Position numbers and translations under genes: made by a program
From: Ureibacillus xyleni
Lineage (GTDB): Bacteria > Bacillota > Bacilli > Bacillales_A > Planococcaceae
Assembly (NCBI RefSeq): GCF_900217795.1
Contig: NZ_OBMQ01000014.1
Location: 1 to 64,000, forward strand
DNA: 64,000 bases
Reading direction: 5' to 3'
Notes under the pieces: generated by a model
Seen by the model: the letters and a program-made list of their open reading frames with translations, nothing else
What the model was told of the DNA's origin: nothing
Databases searched by the model: none
Shown: positions 53,411-62,450 of the stretch, piece by piece
Layout of the letters: the number at the start of each line of letters is the position of its first letter
Numbering within the stretch: position 1 is the stretch's first letter

Positions 53411-54307
53411 ATGACTTTTCAAAATGTAACGATTGCTGGAAGTGGTGTTTTAGGGAGTCAAATTGCATTCCAAACTGCCTATAAAGGGTTTAAAGTTTCC
53501 GTTTATGATATTAATGACGCAGCGATTGAGAATGCAAAAAATCGTTTGATGCAATTAAAAGAGCGATATAAACAGGATTTAGGAGCGAGTGATGAGGCTG
53601 TAGAGTCGGCATATAATCGAATGTCATTTTACACAGATTTAGCACAAGCCGTAAATGATGCGGATTTAGTCATTGAGGCGGTCCCAGAATTGGTAGAAAT
53701 CAAGACGAAATTTTATCAACAGTTGGCTCAAGTGGCACCAGAAAAAACAATTTTTGCGACGAATTCATCGACACTGCTTCCAAGTCAGTTTGCAGATGCA
53801 ACAGGAAGACCCCAAAAGTTTTTAGCTCTTCATTTTGCAAACGAAATTTGGGTAAATAATACAGCAGAAATTATGAAACATCCAAATACAGATCCAGATG
53901 TATTTGAAGCAATTGTGGATTTTGCAAAAGCCATTGGAATGGTTGCCTTGCCATTACAGAAAGAACAGCCTGGATATATTTTAAATTCCTTGTTAGTACC
54001 GTTTTTAGAAGCTGCACAAATGTTATTAGTGAAAGGCATAGCGGATCCAGAAACAATTGATAAAACGTGGATGATCGCAACAGGTGCTCCTAAAGGGCCT
54101 TTTGCCATTTTAGATGTGGTTGGCATTAACACCGCTTATAACATTGCCTATGCGAAAGGACAAGCTGGCAATGAACAATCGAGAAAGGTTGCCGAGTATC
54201 TAAAAATGGAATATATCGATAAAGGAAAACTTGGTACTGGAACAAATGAAGGATTTTACTCTTATCCAAATCCTAAATATTTAGAACATGATTTTTTAGC
54301 GGATTAA
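53411..54307 (+). CDS. 3-hydroxyacyl-CoA dehydrogenase
   Basis: A 298-residue NAD-dependent enzyme of the 3-hydroxybutyryl-CoA dehydrogenase type. The NAD loop is GSGVLGSQIAFQ and the catalytic His is in ALHFANEIW. The C-terminal dimer domain is present. It oxidises 3-hydroxyacyl-CoA in fatty-acid or butanoate metabolism. An ACGAGGAG site precedes the ATG. No other beta-oxidation gene is adjacent. Confidence 0.88.
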   Translation: MTFQNVTIAGSGVLGSQIAFQTAYKGFKVSVYDINDAAIENAKNRLMQLKERYKQDLGASDEAVESAYNRMSFYTDLAQAVNDADLVIEAVPELVEIKTKFYQQLAQVAPEKTIFATNSSTLLPSQFADATGRPQKFLALHFANEIWVNNTAEIMKHPNTDPDVFEAIVDFAKAIGMVALPLQKEQPGYILNSLLVPFLEAAQMLLVKGIADPETIDKTWMIATGAPKGPFAILDVVGINTAYNIAYAKGQAGNEQSRKVAEYLKMEYIDKGKLGTGTNEGFYSYPNPKYLEHDFLAD

Positions 54308-54315
54308 TATTATCT

Positions 54316-54338
54316 GGGCGGCAACTTCACCGCCCTCA
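54316..54338 (+). terminator. Terminator after the dehydrogenase gene
   Basis: Perfect stem GGGCGG / CCGCCC with an 8-base loop; the T-run is weak (CACTTTT). Confidence 0.6.
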
Positions 54339-54341
54339 CTT

Positions 54342-54992
54342 TTAATAAAGCATATCCAGAACACGAGGGTCGATTAAATTTGTATCAACTCTTAGGTCTT
54401 CTGCGTCCCTTCCATATTGCCAAGCCCAAACATTCGCATCGCAATCTGGCATTACTGGTTTAAATGGTGGCGCATCTTTTGCTTTTGTGAGCCCTATTTC
54501 TGGTTCTGCACTCCAAAGAATTGCTTGCACTGCTACTTTTTTGTCTTGGTCTACTGCTTCACAATAAGCTTCAGAAAACTTCCCTTCTGATGGATAATAG
54601 TAGAATCCTGGTTTGTAATCCGTATTGTATAAATAATCTACATACCCTCGAATCCACGTACTATCAACTTCAAAGGACCGATCTATGTTTACAAAAATCG
54701 GTGTTCCCTTGCTTATGCCTAATCGTTTCGCCTGATATGCAGCATTCATCGCGACAACTTTTGCGTGATTTTCCCCTATTGCTCTTTTGAAATCGTTATA
54801 AATAGGCATAAGTTTAGTACCATTATGATGAAGTAACTGAATCTCATCCTTCGTTAATCCTTCTGCTGCACCCTCAACCCGTGTCAAATATCTTCCCCAA
54901 TAATCTGGTTTTCCGTATTTTTGACGTACTGCATTGTATAACTCTTGTGTTACGTTTTGAGAAGAGTCTACACCCCAATGATAAGTAACCAC
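54342..54992 (-). CDS. DUF1906 glycoside-hydrolase-like protein
   Basis: A 216-residue protein of the Rv2525c-like DUF1906 family, a TIM-barrel related to glycoside hydrolases. WGVDSSQNV at the start, PIFVNIDRSFEVD with acidic residues and the end WAWQYGRDAEDLRVDTNLID are recognisable. No signal peptide is seen. These proteins are thought to act on cell-wall or other polysaccharides. It stands alone. Confidence 0.8.
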   Translation of the reverse strand: MVTYHWGVDSSQNVTQELYNAVRQKYGKPDYWGRYLTRVEGAAEGLTKDEIQLLHHNGTKLMPIYNDFKRAIGENHAKVVAMNAAYQAKRLGISKGTPIFVNIDRSFEVDSTWIRGYVDYLYNTDYKPGFYYYPSEGKFSEAYCEAVDQDKKVAVQAILWSAEPEIGLTKAKDAPPFKPVMPDCDANVWAWQYGRDAEDLRVDTNLIDPRVLDMLY

Positions 54993-55142
54993 CTGCGTAC
55001 CTCTTTTCTATTAAATTTTGTTCATGAAATCTGACAAGTCTAATCACCGTAAATTTTGAAACATATAATGTTTACTAGACATGTGACCTAATTTTTCAAA
55101 TCTCCATCTATTTATATGAAATATTGAAGGAGTGTGTGATAA

Positions 55143-56069
55143 ATGAGCAAAGGATGGACGAAAAACGACATTGGTGATTTGACGGGTAAAGTAATAATTG
55201 TAACAGGAGCAAATAGTGGTTTAGGCTATGAAACGTGTTTAGCCCTTGCAGAAAAAAATGCTAGCGTAGTCCTTGCTGTACGGAACTTGAATAAAGGACT
55301 CGAGGCAATTGATAAAATAAAAGCAATTGTTCCACATGCAAACTGTCATGCAATGCAATTAGATTTAAATGATTTGGCGAGCATTCGCGAATTTGTTCAT
55401 CAATTTAAAGCAAGGTATACTTCACTTTCGATTTTGATTAATAATGCGGGCATCATGGCTTCATCTTATCAGCAAACGAAAGATGGATTTGAATCGCAAG
55501 TAGGTATTAATTATCTTGGTCACTTCGCATTAACTGGGCTATTATTAGATTTATTAATCAAAACGCCTAATTCCAGAGTTGTCTCTGTAGGCTCTCTCAT
55601 TGCACATAAGACAAAACCGCAGTTTCATAACTTTAAAGGTTCAAAAAGTACGAAACCTCTTAAGTATTATGGAGAAAGTAAACTAGCTTGTATGATGTTT
55701 GCAAAAGAGTTACAGTATCGTTTTCGATTAAGTAATATAAGTACGAAAAGTATTGCGAGTCATCCAGGGATCTCTCAAACGAAACTATTTGCAAGGGGTT
55801 CGCGAAAGTTATCGAAAAAACTAATGCGGGTATCGTTAAATTTTGTTGGGCAACGGGCTGAATCAGGCGCTTATCCGATTCTCTATGCAGCGACAGATCC
55901 AAGTATCCGAGGCGGGGAATATATTGGTCCAGATGGCCGAGGTGGAAGTAAAGGAGAGCCAACAGAGCTTGAAATACTAGATGAATTATATAGTGAACAT
56001 GTTGCAAGTAATTTGTGGAAACTTTCTGAGACGTTAACAGGAGTTAAATATAAATTTAAGTCAAAGTAA
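55143..56069 (+). CDS. Short-chain dehydrogenase (retinol-dehydrogenase-like)
   Basis: A 308-residue SDR enzyme. The cofactor loop is TGANSGLGYE, then NNAG and YYGESKLA with the catalytic Tyr and Lys. The longer C-terminus (YIGPDGRGGSKGEPT) matches the oxidoreductase subgroup related to retinol/WWOX-type enzymes. AAGGAGTG precedes the ATG. The substrate is unknown; no operon partner. Confidence 0.87.
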   Translation: MSKGWTKNDIGDLTGKVIIVTGANSGLGYETCLALAEKNASVVLAVRNLNKGLEAIDKIKAIVPHANCHAMQLDLNDLASIREFVHQFKARYTSLSILINNAGIMASSYQQTKDGFESQVGINYLGHFALTGLLLDLLIKTPNSRVVSVGSLIAHKTKPQFHNFKGSKSTKPLKYYGESKLACMMFAKELQYRFRLSNISTKSIASHPGISQTKLFARGSRKLSKKLMRVSLNFVGQRAESGAYPILYAATDPSIRGGEYIGPDGRGGSKGEPTELEILDELYSEHVASNLWKLSETLTGVKYKFKSK

Positions 56070-56100
56070 GTTAAAATGTTATCAGTAGAAAGTGATGCTA

Positions 56101-56236
56101 AGTGCACAAAACATAAAGTCAAATGCACAAAACGTGATCCAAGTGCACAAAACATAAAGTCAAATGCACAAAACGTGATCCAAGTGCACAAAACATAAAG
56201 TCAAATGCACAAAACAAGTTACCAAATGCACAAAAT
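56101..56236. repeat. 41-bp tandem repeat made of two 20-21-bp half units
   Basis: Copies start at 56101, 56142 and 56183, the last one imperfect. Each holds AGTGCACAAAACATAAAGTC and AATGCACAAAACGTGATCC, and every half keeps (A/G)TGCACAAAA; seven such cores occur in a row. It lies between the SDR gene and the 120-aa gene. Confidence 0.92.
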
Positions 56237-56261
56237 GTCTTAGAAAGGACCTCAACTCAAA

Positions 56262-56624
56262 ATGGAAACCGTCATAAAGAATGAGTCCATAAAATCTTTC
56301 CAATCGACCATTAGAAAAACTGAAAAAGCATTAGCACAGATGACTGAAAAGAGCGCAAATACGAATTTAATAAAGAAACGACTCAAAGCTTTTAACATTG
56401 GCCTCGCAGTATTGGAGACCCTTTGGAACGATATACCACATCATTATACCCAAGAAGAAATAGAGGAAGCTCGCAACGTTTTAGCCGGTTTATTGCCGTC
56501 AATTGAAACAATTTACAGGAAGTCAAAAGTAGGAAGTCCTCAAAAAACGCTTCTAGAAAGAAGAATAAAGGCGATGGAACTAGCTGTAGAAGAGATTGAT
56601 AGACATATAAAACCATGTAAGTAG
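56262..56624 (+). CDS. Hypothetical helical protein
   Basis: This 120-residue protein is not recognised. It is charged and helical, with no membrane segment. AAAGGACC lies about a dozen bases before the ATG. The last codons form one arm of the terminator hairpin, so the gene ends exactly at its terminator. No function can be proposed. Confidence 0.6.
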   Translation: METVIKNESIKSFQSTIRKTEKALAQMTEKSANTNLIKKRLKAFNIGLAVLETLWNDIPHHYTQEEIEEARNVLAGLLPSIETIYRKSKVGSPQKTLLERRIKAMELAVEEIDRHIKPCK

Positions 56625-56656
56625 CCTGCTTAGTGAGCTACTTACATGGTTTTTAT
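56610..56656. terminator. Bidirectional terminator
   Basis: Perfect 16-bp stem AAACCATGTAAGTAGC / GCTACTTACATGGTTT. It serves the 120-aa gene and the convergent amidohydrolase gene. Confidence 0.9.
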
Positions 56657-58233
56657 TTACGTGTATATACAATTTTCCCGGCTACAACGGTTTTCACTGC
56701 TTTCGCCTGTACCATGTCTTCAGATGATCCGTCAAATAAATCACGGTCAAAAATGGAAAAATCCGCGTCATAGCCTTTTTTAATTAACCCACGTTCATGT
56801 TCTTTGCAAATAGCTTGGGCACTACCGTACGTATACATTCGGATGGCTTCAAAGCGGGAAAGTTTTTCGGAAGGAAGATACCCTTCATGGTTATCCCCTA
56901 CTTTTTTACGCTCAACTGCGGCATAAATAGATAATAAAGGATCAATTTCTTCAATTGGTGCATCGGTTCCAGCAGCACACATAAAACCACGGTCTAATAA
57001 CTTTTTCCACGAATATGCATATTCGAGTCGCTCTTCCCCGAGGCGATGGATGACCCATGGAAAATCAGAAGGAACAAAGGCAGGTTGTAAGTCTAAAACT
57101 ACGGGCAGTTTCGAGATGCGTTCCACCAAATTCTCATTTAACACCACACAATGGATAAGACGATCTCTTTTACCTTTTGGTGCAGGATATTTTTCAATGG
57201 CTTTAATAATTTGTTCTGCACCTGCGTCTCCTATTATGTGAACAGCAATTGCTTCATTATACTGACGCGCGAGTTTAACTAAATTCTCGATTTCTTCATC
57301 AGTATGAATTAATAATCCTTTATTGTTTGGTTGGTCGGCATATGGTTCCAATAACGCAGCAGTTGCACCACCTAAAGCCCCGTCAGTAAAAATTTTCATT
57401 GCACCTGGTTCAATAAAAGGTTCGTCAAATTCCACATTTGCTTTCATCATTTCTTCAAAAACAGCATTATGACGTAATAAATTAACACGGAAATGTTGTT
57501 TTTCCCCTATTACTCTTTTATACGCAGTTAAGGGATTTTTGAAATGCCCGAAGTAGCTCATATCCTCTGAATGTCCACCAGTTAACCCCTTTGACAACAT
57601 GTCATCGATGGCGATATTAAGTTCGTCCACTAATGTTTCAATATAACTTTCCCCTTCACGAGGAATCGACTCAGTGACGAAATTTGTTGCTTGGTCATAA
57701 AGTAACCCGTTTAGTTTCCCTTGAGAATCCCGTCCAATTTCCCCGCCTTTAGGTGAGATACTATCCTCAGTAATTCCGCCATTTTTAAGCGCGGATGTGT
57801 TCCCTAACACAACATGATGGCAAATACGGGTAAGCAATATTGGCTCTTTGCGTATTTCATCAAGTTCACTGATTGTCGGAATTCTTTTGTCTGGAAAGTT
57901 ATTTTCATTCCACCCTTCCCCGAATAACCATTGATCAGCTGGCGTGTTTTTTGCCGCTTCCCTTATTAACTCAAGCATTTCCTCTGCAGTTTTAGCTTGT
58001 GCTAAATTAAGGCGAACTAGTTTTTCACCTTGGAATAGGATGTGTAAATGGCTATCCACAAAGCCAGGATACATCGTGGCGCCTTGTAAATCGTGTAGTT
58101 CATCAGCTTGAGATTGTAATTCCTCAAAGTTCCCTACTGCAGTAATTTTCCCTTGTTCCACTAGTACCGCTTCTACTGTTTCATGTTCTTTTTCCATCGT
58201 GTAAATTTTTCCGCCATACCAAAGTTGTTTCAT
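56653..58233 (-). CDS. Amidohydrolase (YtcJ-like)
   Basis: A 526-residue metal-dependent hydrolase. HLHILF near residue 60 binds metal, followed by TDGALGG, HIIGDAGAEQI and the late GTDAPIEEIDP with the catalytic Asp. The order and length match YtcJ-like proteins, whose substrates are mostly unknown. A GATTGTTCAAATG-type leader precedes the start. The sirtuin gene lies upstream by 18 bp, so they form an operon. Confidence 0.9.
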   Translation of the reverse strand: MKQLWYGGKIYTMEKEHETVEAVLVEQGKITAVGNFEELQSQADELHDLQGATMYPGFVDSHLHILFQGEKLVRLNLAQAKTAEEMLELIREAAKNTPADQWLFGEGWNENNFPDKRIPTISELDEIRKEPILLTRICHHVVLGNTSALKNGGITEDSISPKGGEIGRDSQGKLNGLLYDQATNFVTESIPREGESYIETLVDELNIAIDDMLSKGLTGGHSEDMSYFGHFKNPLTAYKRVIGEKQHFRVNLLRHNAVFEEMMKANVEFDEPFIEPGAMKIFTDGALGGATAALLEPYADQPNNKGLLIHTDEEIENLVKLARQYNEAIAVHIIGDAGAEQIIKAIEKYPAPKGKRDRLIHCVVLNENLVERISKLPVVLDLQPAFVPSDFPWVIHRLGEERLEYAYSWKKLLDRGFMCAAGTDAPIEEIDPLLSIYAAVERKKVGDNHEGYLPSEKLSRFEAIRMYTYGSAQAICKEHERGLIKKGYDADFSIFDRDLFDGSSEDMVQAKAVKTVVAGKIVYTRK

Positions 58234-58251
58234 TTGAACAATCCTTTCAAT

Positions 58252-58968
58252 CTAACGAGTAAGTAATTGATTAATGTTAGTTAGTATCTCTTTCGCTTTT
58301 CCTTCAATGACTAAATCAAAATAATTTGCATTACTAGTAATATCTTTATTAATAAATACAGTTCTTCCCTTTGTCATTGTTGGAAGTTGATTTACTGGGT
58401 ACACTTCAAGACTAGTTCCAATCACAATTACTAGTTGCGCTTCCCGTATTGCATTAAGTGCTATCATCCAACTATCTTCAGGTAAACTCTCCCCAAATAA
58501 TACAATATTTGGTCGTAAATTGCCTTCGCAGTGCACACATTTCTCTTTTTCGATAAATGCCTCTCTTGTTGCAGGTGCATCACAATGTGCACATCTAAAT
58601 TTTTGGATAGACCCATGAAGTTCTGCTACGTTTTGATTTCCTGCTTTAGAATGGAAGCCATCAACATTTTGCGTTGTGACTGTATGCACAATGCCCCGTT
58701 TCTCCCAATCTGCTATAATATAATGCCCATCATGTGGCTCGCATGTATCTAAAGTTGTGAGTCTCATAGAATAAAATTCGTGAAACAAGTCATAATTATT
58801 TTCTAATGCGGAAACGTGCGCTACGGTATGAGGGTCTATATTTTTCCACCAACCTGAAGACGACCGAAAATCTGGAATCCCGCTTTCTGTTGACATCCCA
58901 GCTCCAGTAAGAATAACCGTGTTTTTGGAAGTTTCAAGCCAATCACGAACCGTTGTTAAATTGTTCAT
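58252..58968 (-). CDS. NAD-dependent protein deacylase (sirtuin)
   Basis: A 238-residue sirtuin that removes acyl groups from lysines using NAD. GAGMSTESGIPDFRS, TQNVDGFHSKAG with the catalytic His in ELHGS, and two Cys pairs (CAHC, CVHC) for zinc are present. The start at 58968 is chosen because GGGG lies eight bases upstream; a longer frame adds six residues. Cotranscribed with the amidohydrolase. Confidence 0.93.
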   Translation of the reverse strand: MNNLTTVRDWLETSKNTVILTGAGMSTESGIPDFRSSSGWWKNIDPHTVAHVSALENNYDLFHEFYSMRLTTLDTCEPHDGHYIIADWEKRGIVHTVTTQNVDGFHSKAGNQNVAELHGSIQKFRCAHCDAPATREAFIEKEKCVHCEGNLRPNIVLFGESLPEDSWMIALNAIREAQLVIVIGTSLEVYPVNQLPTMTKGRTVFINKDITSNANYFDLVIEGKAKEILTNINQLLTR

Positions 58969-59065
58969 CCATATTTCCCCTTTCAACTACTCTTCTATAA
59001 TTACATTCGATATTGAATGAAAAATTCCTATTACTTAAAAGTAGGGAAAATGGACTAAGAAAAAT

Positions 59066-59209
59066 ATGTTGTTGGCAGTTTGTATCCCAATATTTTTTGT
59101 TGCATTATTCGGAGTAGGATTTTATCAGAGGATTTATACGAAAAAATTGAAATGGAAAAATAAAAAGAATGATGGTGAAGTTGTAGCACTAAAAAGATAT
59201 GGTGAATAG
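59066..59209 (+). CDS. Possible 47-aa membrane protein
   Basis: MLLAVCIPIFFVALFGVGFY is one hydrophobic helix, followed by a basic tail (KKLKWKNKKNDG) and VVALKRYGE. The membrane-helix-then-basic order is typical of small bacterial membrane proteins. The ribosome site is weak (only AAGA upstream). A bidirectional terminator follows, which supports transcription. Confidence 0.45.
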   Translation: MLLAVCIPIFFVALFGVGFYQRIYTKKLKWKNKKNDGEVVALKRYGE

Positions 59210-59225
59210 TCATGGGGGAAATAAA

Positions 59226-59263
59226 AGCGTATTAGGGATTGGTTCTCTAATACGCTATAATTC
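59226..59263. terminator. Bidirectional terminator
   Basis: Stem AGCGTATTAG / CTAATACGCT; A- and T-rich outside. It overlaps the VanW gene 3' end on the minus strand. Confidence 0.8.
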
Positions 59264-60172
59264 ATTTTTCAGTATTTCTGCATATTCTTGTGATGTTTTA
59301 ATTTGAATGGTTATTACACCTGGTAAGTAATAAGTTTTAATTATAAATGGAATGCCGGTTGTATTTTGAAATTGATAGTCTAAGCCGCCAAAGGAAACCG
59401 TTGCATCTCTCCCCTTTGGTACATAACCAATATCTCTAGAATGGCGATGTCTTTCAATCGTTTTTACGCCTAGTAAATCGACCGCATTAAACAGCGTAGA
59501 AGAAGTTTGGCAAATTCCTCCCCCAATCCCCATCACTAATTTACCCTTTATTATTTCTGGAGCCTCTTGATAGCCTGTTGTAACATCTCTTGGTCCGACA
59601 GTTGTATTAAAAGAGAAAATGTCACCACTACCAACGATCACGTTATTTATTGCGATTGCCGATAACTCAATATTTTTACTACGGCCACTGTTTGCACTAT
59701 TAAAAAAAGTTGTATAGGATGCTAAGACAACTTCATTTAAGTAAGGTACATCTGACTTTTTATAATCGCTCTCCGTATAAATTAATGGTAACTCCACTTC
59801 CCCACCAGAAAAAGACAGTTCTAATATATTATTTACTAATGCCGCCTCGTCAACGGTAATAAGTGGCCTACCCATAATCACTTCTCCACTTATATCTAAA
59901 CGGTCTAAAATCATAGGTTTTCTATAGCCTTTAGAAAAATCCTCAACCCAAGTTTCGATTGTTTGCTTATATGATTCAAAGCTTGTTAATAGTAGCAAAT
60001 CATCTGGTACAATTTCCTTTACTATCTTATCAGAAAATGGGTCAACAATTTTTATCGCTCGATTTTCGGAGATAACATCATTAAACGGAAAAAAAGCGAA
60101 CGTTTGATAAGGGATAAGCAAAACGATAGTAAATAAAAAAACAGCACATTTAGTCTTCAATACATAACCCAA
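59255..60172 (-). CDS. VanW-family protein
   Basis: A 305-residue protein with an N-terminal signal/anchor (residues 8-26) and the VanW domain: GPRDVTTGYQEAPEI, GIGGGICQTSSTLFNAV and RHRHSRDIGYVPKGRDATV. The start is unclear: TTG 60172 has its AGG very close, and TTG 60160 is an alternative. It follows the gerAC-like gene by 50 bp on the minus strand and may be in the germination operon. VanW proteins have no settled function. Confidence 0.83.
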   Translation of the reverse strand: MGYVLKTKCAVFLFTIVLLIPYQTFAFFPFNDVISENRAIKIVDPFSDKIVKEIVPDDLLLLTSFESYKQTIETWVEDFSKGYRKPMILDRLDISGEVIMGRPLITVDEAALVNNILELSFSGGEVELPLIYTESDYKKSDVPYLNEVVLASYTTFFNSANSGRSKNIELSAIAINNVIVGSGDIFSFNTTVGPRDVTTGYQEAPEIIKGKLVMGIGGGICQTSSTLFNAVDLLGVKTIERHRHSRDIGYVPKGRDATVSFGGLDYQFQNTTGIPFIIKTYYLPGVITIQIKTSQEYAEILKNEL

Positions 60173-60223
60173 CCTGTCTTTTGAAATTATGTAAGTTCTT
60201 AAATGTACTGTTCCCCTTATTTT

Positions 60224-61342
60224 TTATTCAAATACCCCATTACGGAAAATTTCAATATTTACTTTGACATTCACTTTCATATTTGGGTACATTTGATGCC
60301 ACTTTGCCTCTGTTAATCCAGAATTTCGAACACTAGCATAATAATCATCCCCAAAACCAAATATATCGGAATTTTTCTCCTGGGTATATTTAATAATTCT
60401 TGATATTTCACTTTCCATCTTGTCGCCAATAGCTTTTTCTAATTTTTTTGTTACTTCCGGTCTTCCAGTGTTTTCGTTCGAGTGTAATTCAATTAAACGA
60501 CATCCAAAATCAACTGTAACGTCAAACTCCGGTGTTGAAGGGTTCGTTAAATTTATGGAACGTTTAGATTTTATGGAATCAATCGATACTTCTAATTTAT
60601 CATCTTGATCCCTATCATGATTTAAAGTGTTTCCAGGTAAAGACAGTTCCACTGAACCAGCTTTAAATTTATCACGAAGCATAATTACATAGAATGCATC
60701 TTCTGAAGAGAGCTCTCCAACCATCTTAGATTTATTGAATATTGCAAGTCCATTAATTTTAATTATTTGCCCTTCCTTTTTTATTATCGGCATGGCAATG
60801 TCACGAAATGGTGAATAATTGTTCCTCACAACTTCATGTAACGTAGACGATACAGAGTGTTGTTCTTCTACGTTGTGATCAATTAAATTAAATACATGTT
60901 GCCCAATGTCCGTAATATTTTCATATTGAGCTTCAATAATTTCTTTCGTAGTTCCATCAGCTACTGCTAAATAAATACTGCTACTAATTTCAGAATTCAT
61001 CATGGTTGTATGCAAAGTTTGTTCAATACTATCTTGAGCTAATTTTTTTCCAAATAATAAAACGCGGAGTTGACCAGCCATAATTTTTTTCGATGTTTGC
61101 AGGTTCACTTTTATGCTAGTTCCGTTACTAGTTTCTTCAGTATTGGATTGTGTTTCTAAACTACTTTTATCATCAGGAGATACTTGTCGAACAGTTAATG
61201 TTGTCGTTACTTTATCTTCTTCCTCAAGGTCGTATCCGAGTAAAGTTGTGATACTAATTCTTTCAAGTATTTTTTGTTCTGTACATCCTGCTACAAACAA
61301 AGTGCAAATGAGTAAAATTAATATTGGTTTAGTTTTCTTCAT
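60224..61342 (-). CDS. Spore germination lipoprotein, GerAC family
   Basis: A 372-residue Ger(x)C protein with a lipobox at FVAGC20TEQ. The family pattern includes GYDLEEEDKVTTTLTVRQ, SGLTEAKWHQMYP and the end VNIEIFRNG. It is the C subunit of a nutrient germinant receptor in the spore inner membrane. Its start overlaps the permease end by 14 bp. Confidence 0.93.
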   Translation of the reverse strand: MKKTKPILILLICTLFVAGCTEQKILERISITTLLGYDLEEEDKVTTTLTVRQVSPDDKSSLETQSNTEETSNGTSIKVNLQTSKKIMAGQLRVLLFGKKLAQDSIEQTLHTTMMNSEISSSIYLAVADGTTKEIIEAQYENITDIGQHVFNLIDHNVEEQHSVSSTLHEVVRNNYSPFRDIAMPIIKKEGQIIKINGLAIFNKSKMVGELSSEDAFYVIMLRDKFKAGSVELSLPGNTLNHDRDQDDKLEVSIDSIKSKRSINLTNPSTPEFDVTVDFGCRLIELHSNENTGRPEVTKKLEKAIGDKMESEISRIIKYTQEKNSDIFGFGDDYYASVRNSGLTEAKWHQMYPNMKVNVKVNIEIFRNGVFE

Positions 61343-62450
61343 TTTTGCTCACCTGCGATTTTTTTATTTTTTTCTTTATAAATGCAAATAGGAATAAAAT
61401 AAAAGGATAAACAAAAACAACAATAAACGCTACTTTACCAAAATAATCATTTAGCATATTAATAGTCGCTCTTTTATTTACATACAAGTTGACTACAAAA
61501 ATAATTAAGACAAAAAAGAACGTAAATTTTTTCGTACTAATGAATTTCATCCGAAGTACCCCTCGGTAAGCTGACCACATATATAAACAAAGGTTTGGCA
61601 AGATGATGATCAGCCAAATACAAATTGTGATAATTTCAACTCTCTCTATAAATGGAAGACGGATAATACTAAATAAAGTTAAAGTTGCCCAAATCGTTTT
61701 GGATAATTGTTCTCCACTAAAAAAAGTAAGAGATATTAACAATATGGATAAATATAGAAATAAAGTAAACAGTAACCCAAAATGGACATAACGTTTATAT
61801 TTATCCTTTTCTTTTACAAAGGGATAAATGATATTAATAATTTCAAAACCAATGATTGTAAAAGACATTGAAAGAACGCCTTTCGCAATGCCTTTCAATT
61901 CAGTATCTAATACAGGTAATAGGAAATTTAAATCTGAATAATGTAAAGGGAAAATCAGTATTGGTGGTATCCAAAGTATAAAAAAGAAACTAAAAAAACA
62001 AATACCGACGATTACTCGAAGTCCACCTGAAAATGCATATACGACTATGATTAATATCGTTATGCATAAGAAAATTGTATCTAAATATGGGAATACCCAT
62101 GTATTAATTACTTCAATATAGTTTTTTAAGATAGCTAAAAATGCAGCCATGCAATAAACAATGTAAATGAAATTAAGAAAATTTCCGAAATATTTACCGA
62201 AAATATCCAAATGAATTCCGTATAGATCATTGGATTCATACATATCTAATGTTTTCATCATCACCATGACGGCAATATGAGCCAAAACAAAACTTAGAAC
62301 TAATGAAATCCACGCATCTTGTTTGGCTTCAGAATAAAGAACGCGTTGAAATCCGTGAATCCCTACACCAATCTGGGATGCAGTAACTACATAAAAAAGG
62401 AGGAAAGCATTAAATTTTTGAGTGTTCCCAACATAAAGTGTATTTTTCAC
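61329..62450 (-). CDS. Spore germination permease, GerAB family
   Basis: A 373-residue membrane protein with ten helices of the amino-acid-transporter-like GerAB family. SQIGVGIHGFQRVLYSEAKQ near the start is typical. The start is GTG overlapping the gerAA stop (GTGA). It is thought to bind the germinant; specificity cannot be read from the sequence. Confidence 0.94.
   Translation of the reverse strand: MKNTLYVGNTQKFNAFLLFYVVTASQIGVGIHGFQRVLYSEAKQDAWISLVLSFVLAHIAVMVMMKTLDMYESNDLYGIHLDIFGKYFGNFLNFIYIVYCMAAFLAILKNYIEVINTWVFPYLDTIFLCITILIIVVYAFSGGLRVIVGICFFSFFFILWIPPILIFPLHYSDLNFLLPVLDTELKGIAKGVLSMSFTIIGFEIINIIYPFVKEKDKYKRYVHFGLLFTLFLYLSILLISLTFFSGEQLSKTIWATLTLFSIIRLPFIERVEIITICIWLIIILPNLCLYMWSAYRGVLRMKFISTKKFTFFFVLIIFVVNLYVNKRATINMLNDYFGKVAFIVVFVYPFILFLFAFIKKKIKKSQVSKNEEN

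Noticed and set aside
56101-56236. CRISPR-like array
   Set aside because: Units are directly adjacent and near-identical with no unique spacers, and no cas genes are near.
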